DNA of 8,081 bases from an uncultured Paracoccus sp. Lineage in GTDB: Bacteria; Pseudomonadota; Alphaproteobacteria; Rhodobacterales; Rhodobacteraceae. Position numbers and translations under genes: made by a program. The stretch lies in contig CALLYR010000584.1 of assembly GCA_937859005.1 (NCBI GenBank), positions 1 through 8,081 of the forward strand. Reading direction: 5' to 3'. Shown in pieces: positions 4,318 to 8,081 of this stretch. Numbering within the stretch: position 1 is the stretch's first letter; each line of letters starts with the position of its first letter. The notes beneath the pieces are model-generated. The model was not told the origin of the DNA. It searched no databases and saw only the letters and a list, made by a program, of their open reading frames with translations.

Positions 4318-6807
4318 CTATCCCTCCACCCGAATGCGCGCGTTCTGCGGGTCGTATGGCGAATCCTCGGTCACCACCGCATCCCACAGCACGCCCAGAA
4401 TCCGCACCTGCAACCGTGTGCCGGGCGCTGCCAGATCGGGGCGGATATAGCCCATGCCGATCTGCTTGCCGAGGGCCACCGAATATCCCCCCGAGGTCAG
4501 GCGCCCGACCCGTTCCCCATTCAGGAACAGACCCTCGCGCCCCCAAGGGTCGGCGTCGCCCGGCCCGTCGATCAGCAGGGTGGCGCATATCGACCGGATG
4601 CCCTTGTCCAGCATCGCCGCCTTGCCGCGGAAATCCTTGTCCATGTCCACGAAACGGTCCAGTCCTGCCTCCAGCGGCGTCGCGTCCCGGCCCAGTTCGG
4701 TGCCGAAGGCGCGATAGGATTTTTCCTGCCGCAGCCAGTTCTGCGCCCGCGCACCCACCAGCCGCATCCCGTGCTTCTCGCCGGCTTCCACCAGACGGTC
4801 CCACAGATGGCGGCCCATCTCGACCGGGTGATGCAGTTCCCAGCCCAGTTCGCCCGTATAGGCGACGCGGATCGCGCGCACCGGCACCATGCCCAGTTCG
4901 ATGTCGCGCATCGACAGCCACGGGAAACGTTTGTTCCCCAGCACCGTCGCGGGATCGGCGTCGCGGACCAGTTCGTTCAGGAGGCTGCGGCTGTTCGGCC
5001 CGGCCAGCGCGAAGACGCCCCACTGGGTCGTGATGTCCTGCACCTCGATCCGGCCGAAATCGGCTTCCTTGTCCGCGGCCAGCTTGCGGATGTTGTCCAG
5101 ATCGTAATCCGCCCAGGCCCCGGCGGACACGAGGTAATAGTCATCCTCGCCCAGCCGCACGATGGTATATTCGGTGCGCGTCGTCCCGGCCTCGGTCAGC
5201 GCATAGGTCAGATTGATGCGGCCCACCTTCGGCAGCTTGTTGGTAGTCAGCCAGTCCAGGAACGCCGTCGCGCCCGGCCCGGCCACGCGGGTCTTGGCGA
5301 ATGCACTGGCGTCGATCAGGCCCGCGGTCTCGCGAATGGCGCGGGCCTCTGCTTCGGCATGTTGCCACCAGCCGCCGCGGCGGAAGCTGCGCGCGGCGTG
5401 GTCGTCGAAACCCGGCGGCGCGTAATAGTTCGGGCGTTCCCAGCCGTTGACCTGCCCCATCTGCGCACCGGCCGCGATCTGGCGGTCATAGGCGGGGGCC
5501 GTGCGCAGCGGACGGCAGCCGGGGCGTTCCTCGTCGGGGTGGTGCAGGACGAAGACATGCTCGTAAGCTTCCTCGTTCTTGCGCGCCGCATATTCGGTGG
5601 TCATCCACTGGCCGAAGCGGCGGGGATCAAGGGACGCCATGTCGATCTCGGCCTCGCCCGCCGTCATCATCTGGGCGAGGTAATGGCCCGTGCCCCCCGC
5701 CGCGGTGATGCCGAAGCTGAAGCCTTCGGCCAGCCACATGTTGCGCAGTCCCGGCGCGGGGCCGACCAGCGGGTTGCCGTCGGGGGTATAGCAGATCGGG
5801 CCGTTGTAGTCGTCCTTCAGCCCCACCGATTCCGAGGACGGAATCCGGTGGATCATGGACATGTACTCCTCCTCGATCCGTTCCAGCTCCAGCGGGAACA
5901 GGTCAGCGCGGAAGCTTTCCGGCACGTCGTACAGGAACCGCGCCGGGGCGTTGCGCTCGTACGGCCCCAGAATCCAGCCGCCGCGTTCCTCGCGCACATA
6001 CCATTTGGCGTCGGCGTCGCGCAGGACGGGATGTTCGGGGTTGCCCTGCGCCCGCCAGGCAACCAGCGCGGGGTCTGGCTCGGTCACGACATACTGATGC
6101 TCGACCGGGATCGCGGGAATCCTGATCCCCAGCAGCCGCGCGGTGCGCTGCGCGTGGTTGCCGGTCGCGGTCACGACATGCTCGGCCCGGATCTCGAAGG
6201 GCTCGTTCGCGGGGACGAGGTTGCCGCCGCGCTCGACCATGCGGTCGCAGGTGACGATCCATTCGTCGCCCGTCCAGGCGTAGCCGTTCACCTGAACCCT
6301 GCGCTCGATATGCGCCCCGGCCATGCGCGCGCCCTTGGCCATCGCCTGCGTCACGTCGGCGGGGTTGATATAGCCGTCGGTCGGATGGAACAGCCCGCCC
6401 TTCAGGTCCTCGGTCCTGACCAGCGGCCAGCGGTCCCTGATCTGGGCGGGCGTCAGGAACTCATGCTCGATCCCCACCGTCTCGGCAGTGGCGGAATACA
6501 GCATGTATTCGTCCATCCGCGCATCCGTCTGCGCCATGCGCAGGTTGCCGCAGCGGGTAAAGCCCGCGTTCAACCCCGTCTCTGCCTCAAGCCCCGCATA
6601 GAGCCGCACGGAATAGTCGTGGATGTGGCTGGTCGCATAGCTCATGTTGAACAGCGGCAGCAGCCCGGCCGCGTGCCACGTCGATCCCGCCGTCAGCTCG
6701 TCGCGCTCGACCAGCATCGTATCCCAGCCGGCGCGGGCCAGATGCAGGGCGATCCCGCAGCCGACGGCCCCTCCGCCGACGACAAGGGCTTTGACGTGGG
6801 TCTTCAT
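4318..6807 (-). CDS. Dimethylglycine/sarcosine dehydrogenase-type FAD-dependent oxidoreductase fused to a GcvT folate domain
   Basis: An 829-residue cytosolic flavoprotein that oxidatively demethylates N-methylglycines (dimethylglycine to sarcosine, or sarcosine to glycine), passing the one-carbon unit to tetrahydrofolate. Domains in order: DAO-type FAD domain about 6-385, with G11-x-G13-x-x-G16, E34 ending the second strand, and H45 in GSTWHAAGL, the histidine that binds FAD covalently in this family; FAO_M linker about 386-442; GcvT aminomethyltransferase domain about 444-720, including YTGELGWEL (650-658) and PLEAGL; GcvT C-terminal barrel about 735-825. E546 (TTRTEYTIV) occupies the folate-site acidic position. 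No signal peptide or membrane segment. Start: ATG at 6807 with AGGAG (6818-6814) six bases before it. The frame is open to 6870, but the extra start there lacks an SD and the GxGxxG would lie too deep. Length is typical. Dimethylglycine versus sarcosine or another N-methyl amine cannot be settled from sequence alone. The electron acceptor is probably ETF, which is not encoded here. Confidence 0.9.
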   Translation of the reverse strand: MKTHVKALVVGGGAVGCGIALHLARAGWDTMLVERDELTAGSTWHAAGLLPLFNMSYATSHIHDYSVRLYAGLEAETGLNAGFTRCGNLRMAQTDARMDEYMLYSATAETVGIEHEFLTPAQIRDRWPLVRTEDLKGGLFHPTDGYINPADVTQAMAKGARMAGAHIERRVQVNGYAWTGDEWIVTCDRMVERGGNLVPANEPFEIRAEHVVTATGNHAQRTARLLGIRIPAIPVEHQYVVTEPDPALVAWRAQGNPEHPVLRDADAKWYVREERGGWILGPYERNAPARFLYDVPESFRADLFPLELERIEEEYMSMIHRIPSSESVGLKDDYNGPICYTPDGNPLVGPAPGLRNMWLAEGFSFGITAAGGTGHYLAQMMTAGEAEIDMASLDPRRFGQWMTTEYAARKNEEAYEHVFVLHHPDEERPGCRPLRTAPAYDRQIAAGAQMGQVNGWERPNYYAPPGFDDHAARSFRRGGWWQHAEAEARAIRETAGLIDASAFAKTRVAGPGATAFLDWLTTNKLPKVGRINLTYALTEAGTTRTEYTIVRLGEDDYYLVSAGAWADYDLDNIRKLAADKEADFGRIEVQDITTQWGVFALAGPNSRSLLNELVRDADPATVLGNKRFPWLSMRDIELGMVPVRAIRVAYTGELGWELHHPVEMGRHLWDRLVEAGEKHGMRLVGARAQNWLRQEKSYRAFGTELGRDATPLEAGLDRFVDMDKDFRGKAAMLDKGIRSICATLLIDGPGDADPWGREGLFLNGERVGRLTSGGYSVALGKQIGMGYIRPDLAAPGTRLQVRILGVLWDAVVTEDSPYDPQNARIRVEG

Positions 6808-6813
6808 GAGGGA

Positions 6814-6818
6814 CTCCT
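6814..6818 (-). promoter_or_regulatory. Ribosome binding site fixing the flavoprotein start
   Basis: AGGAG on the minus strand, six bases before the ATG at 6807. It decides between this start and the in-frame ATGs at 6846, 6837 and 6870, none of which has a comparable site. Confidence 0.8.
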
Positions 6819-6899
6819 GTTGGATGGTTTCGCCCATCTGTGGCATGCTGACGCGGCGCCTGCGCAGCACGGCCGCGACATCCGGATGGCGGAAATCGA

Positions 6900-6917
6900 C
6901 ATTCCCCCGCGGGAATG
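6900..6917. promoter_or_regulatory. Inverted repeat in the flavoprotein leader, candidate operator or hairpin
   Basis: CATTCCC (6900-6906), centre CCGC, GGGAATG (6911-6917): perfect 7-bp arms about 93 bases upstream of the flavoprotein ATG. It could be a regulator's operator, or the second of two tandem RNA hairpins, since another begins 4 bases away. The symmetry is seen directly; the role is unknown. Confidence 0.4.
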
Positions 6918-6920
6918 AAC

Positions 6921-6943
6921 AGGCCCCGCAAGCAGCAGGGCCT
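6921..6943 (-). terminator. Hairpin after the hydroxyacid dehydrogenase gene, probable terminator or attenuator
   Basis: The minus-strand RNA reads AGGCCCUGC, loop UGCUU, GCGGGGCCU: a 9-bp stem with one G-U pair. On the plus strand the same position would be a C/A mismatch, so the fold favours minus-strand RNA. It lies 28 bases past the TGA at 6974-6972. The following GUUCAUUCC is only weakly U-rich, so termination may be partial, allowing read-through into the flavoprotein gene. Confidence 0.5.
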
Positions 6944-6971
6944 TGTCATCAACGGGGGACTGTCCCGCCCT

Positions 6972-7973
6972 TCACAGCATCGACGGCAGCACCAGATCCG
7001 GCGGGCGGTGGCCGTCGGCGAAGGTCTTGATGTTGATGATGACCTTCTCGCCCATCTCGTTGCGGCCCTCGACCGTGGCGGACCCCATATGGGGCAGCAT
7101 CACCACATTGGGCAGGTCGCGCAGGCGCGGGTTGATCTCGTGGCCATGCTCGAACACGTCGAGGCCCGCCCCGGCCAGTTCCCCTGCGCGCAGCATCCGG
7201 GTCAGGGCGTTCTCGTCGATCACCTCGCCGCGCGAGGTGTTCACGATCACCGCGCTGGGCTTCATCAGCTTCAGCCGCCGGGCATTCAGAAGGTGGAAGG
7301 TGCTGGGCGTGTGCGGCGCGTTGATCGACAGGATGTCGATGCGCGCCAGCATCTGGTCGAGGCTTTCCCAGTATGTCGCCTGCAGATCGGATTCGATTTC
7401 CGGGCGCACGCGGCGGCGGTTGTGGTAATGGACCTGCATCCCGAAGACATTGGCGCGGCGCGCCACGGCCTGGCCGATCCGGCCCATCCCCAGGATGCCC
7501 AGCCGGCGCCCGCCGACCCGGCCGCCCAGATAGGCGGTGGGCGCCCAGCCCTCCCAGCGGCCGGCCTGCATGACCGCAAGCCCTTCGGGGATGCGCCGGG
7601 TCACGGCCAGGATCAGCGCCAGCGCCATGTCGGCCGTGTCCTCGGTCGCGGCGCCGGGGGTATTGGACACCAGGATGCCGCGCTGGCGGGCGCTGGCCAC
7701 GTCGATATGGTCGATGCCCGCGCCGAAATTGGCGATCAGCCGCAGCCGTTCGCCGGCCTGCGCCAGCAATGCCGCGTCGATCTGGTCGGTCAGCGTCGGC
7801 ACCAGCACGTCCGACTGGCGCATGGCGGCGGCCAGTTCCTCGCGCGCCATCTTCACGTCCACGTCGCGCAAGGTCACGTCGAACAGCTCGGCCATCCGGG
7901 TCTCGACCGGCGGCGGCAGGCGCCTGGTCACGGTGACCTTCAGGCGCTGACGGGCAGACGCGGGCACGCGCAT
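6972..7973 (-). CDS. D-isomer-specific 2-hydroxyacid dehydrogenase, glyoxylate/hydroxypyruvate reductase type
   Basis: A 333-residue cytosolic enzyme expected to reduce glyoxylate or hydroxypyruvate to glycolate or D-glycerate (or oxidise D-glycerate) with NAD(P)H. Visible parts: substrate loop NFGAGIDHID (82-91); nucleotide motif G162-x-G164-x-x-G167; strand end HYHNRRR (182-188), where arginines replace the acidic residue of NAD-specific enzymes, suggesting NADPH; catalytic R248 (NTSRGE) and H295 (LPHMGSAT). The usual catalytic Glu position, 29 residues after the Arg and 18 before the His as in Hyphomicrobium glycerate dehydrogenase, is Gly277 here (DVFEHGHEINP). E275 and E279 flank it. Start: ATG at 7973, with GAGAGG (7984-7979) five bases upstream. 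The frame continues to 8069 without a better start. It ends in TGA 164 bases before the flavoprotein ATG, same strand. Family is certain; exact substrate is not. Confidence 0.9.
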   Translation of the reverse strand: MRVPASARQRLKVTVTRRLPPPVETRMAELFDVTLRDVDVKMAREELAAAMRQSDVLVPTLTDQIDAALLAQAGERLRLIANFGAGIDHIDVASARQRGILVSNTPGAATEDTADMALALILAVTRRIPEGLAVMQAGRWEGWAPTAYLGGRVGGRRLGILGMGRIGQAVARRANVFGMQVHYHNRRRVRPEIESDLQATYWESLDQMLARIDILSINAPHTPSTFHLLNARRLKLMKPSAVIVNTSRGEVIDENALTRMLRAGELAGAGLDVFEHGHEINPRLRDLPNVVMLPHMGSATVEGRNEMGEKVIINIKTFADGHRPPDLVLPSML

Positions 7974-7986
7974 GGGGACCTCTCTT

Positions 7987-8007
7987 CCAAAGCCGGGCTT
8001 CCTTTGG
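7987..8007 (-). promoter_or_regulatory. Hairpin just upstream of the hydroxyacid dehydrogenase ribosome binding site
   Basis: CCAAAG (8007-8002) pairs with CTTTGG (7992-7987), 6-bp arms around GAAGCCCGG, ending 2 bases before the GAGAGG site at 7984-7979. An alternative inner fold AAGCC/GGCTT overlaps it. It could affect ribosome access or mRNA stability; no known riboswitch class is recognised. Confidence 0.25.
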
Positions 8008-8054
8008 CAAACTGCCCGCAAGCCGGGGCGGGCACAAGACCCGGCCGCGGGTTC

Positions 8055-8067
8055 GCCGGAATCCGGC
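8055..8067. promoter_or_regulatory. 13-base palindrome upstream of the hydroxyacid dehydrogenase gene
   Basis: GCCGGA-A-TCCGGC, perfect 6-bp arms, 82 bases before the ATG at 7973. This is a plausible operator position, but a short GC palindrome is not rare in this base composition. No convincing -35/-10 pair is visible between here and the gene. Confidence 0.25.
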
Positions 8068-8081
8068 AAGACAAGGCAGGA

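Noticed and set aside
4137..5033. A 298-codon plus-strand open frame running from the noncoding stretch into the flavoprotein gene
   Set aside because: Pro/Arg/Ser-rich translation, no ribosome binding site, and most of it is antisense to the flavoprotein C-terminal domains.
6808..6870. N-terminal extension of the flavoprotein to an ATG at 6870
   Set aside because: No ribosome binding site there, and the extension is a non-hydrophobic stretch preceding the usual MKTHVKALVVGGG-type start, which has a strong AGGAG.
4771..6918. A 715-codon open frame on the plus strand opposite the flavoprotein gene
   Set aside because: It is antisense to a clearly recognised gene. High GC with strong third-position bias removes stops from the antisense frame, and its translation is rich in His/Arg/Gln/Pro with no family resemblance.

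Overview
The window looks like chromosomal DNA from a high-GC alphaproteobacterium, most likely Rhodobacteraceae and possibly Paracoccus-like. This rests on strong G/C third-position codon bias in all five protein genes, protein families and a gene pairing that I recall from that group, alphaproteobacterial-type tRNA and promoter signals, and a GC-rich 3'-end element of a kind I recall from Rhodobacterales. The assignment is from recognition, not from a search.

Layout. (1) 2-2104, plus strand: the C-terminal 700 residues of pyruvate carboxylase; the gene enters from the left edge. (2) 2108-3630, minus strand: a compact three-gene unit, read from 3630 down to 2108. It encodes a four-helix DUF5671 membrane protein, a small anchored periplasmic protein with four cysteines, and an SgcJ/EcaC (SnoaL-like) protein. 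The first two genes overlap by 11 bases, the next gap is 4 bases, and the last gene converges on pyc with 3 bases between the stops. (3) 3631-3775: a spacer with divergent promoter candidates. (4) 3776-3850: tRNA-Gly(GCC) with encoded CCA, followed by a near-perfect intrinsic terminator. (5) 3886-4256: no gene I can support. (6) 4257-4314: a repeat-like 3'-end element. (7) 4318-6807, minus strand: an 829-residue dimethylglycine/sarcosine dehydrogenase-type flavoprotein fused to a GcvT folate domain. (8) 6808-6971: leader with two tandem hairpins. (9) 6972-7973, minus strand: a GRHPR-type D-2-hydroxyacid dehydrogenase, with its leader running to the right edge.

The metabolic genes fit a shared theme of C1 and C2-C3 acid metabolism. 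The flavoprotein would demethylate methylated glycines and pass the one-carbon unit to folate. The hydroxyacid dehydrogenase would reduce glyoxylate or hydroxypyruvate derived from glycine and serine. Pyruvate carboxylase supplies oxaloacetate. That link is inferred from families and proximity; only the two minus-strand genes on the right are plausibly co-regulated.

I see no CRISPR array, insertion sequence, phage gene or defence system. The least characterised content is the DUF5671 three-gene unit. The most specific anomaly is a glycine where the hydroxyacid dehydrogenase family normally carries its catalytic glutamate.
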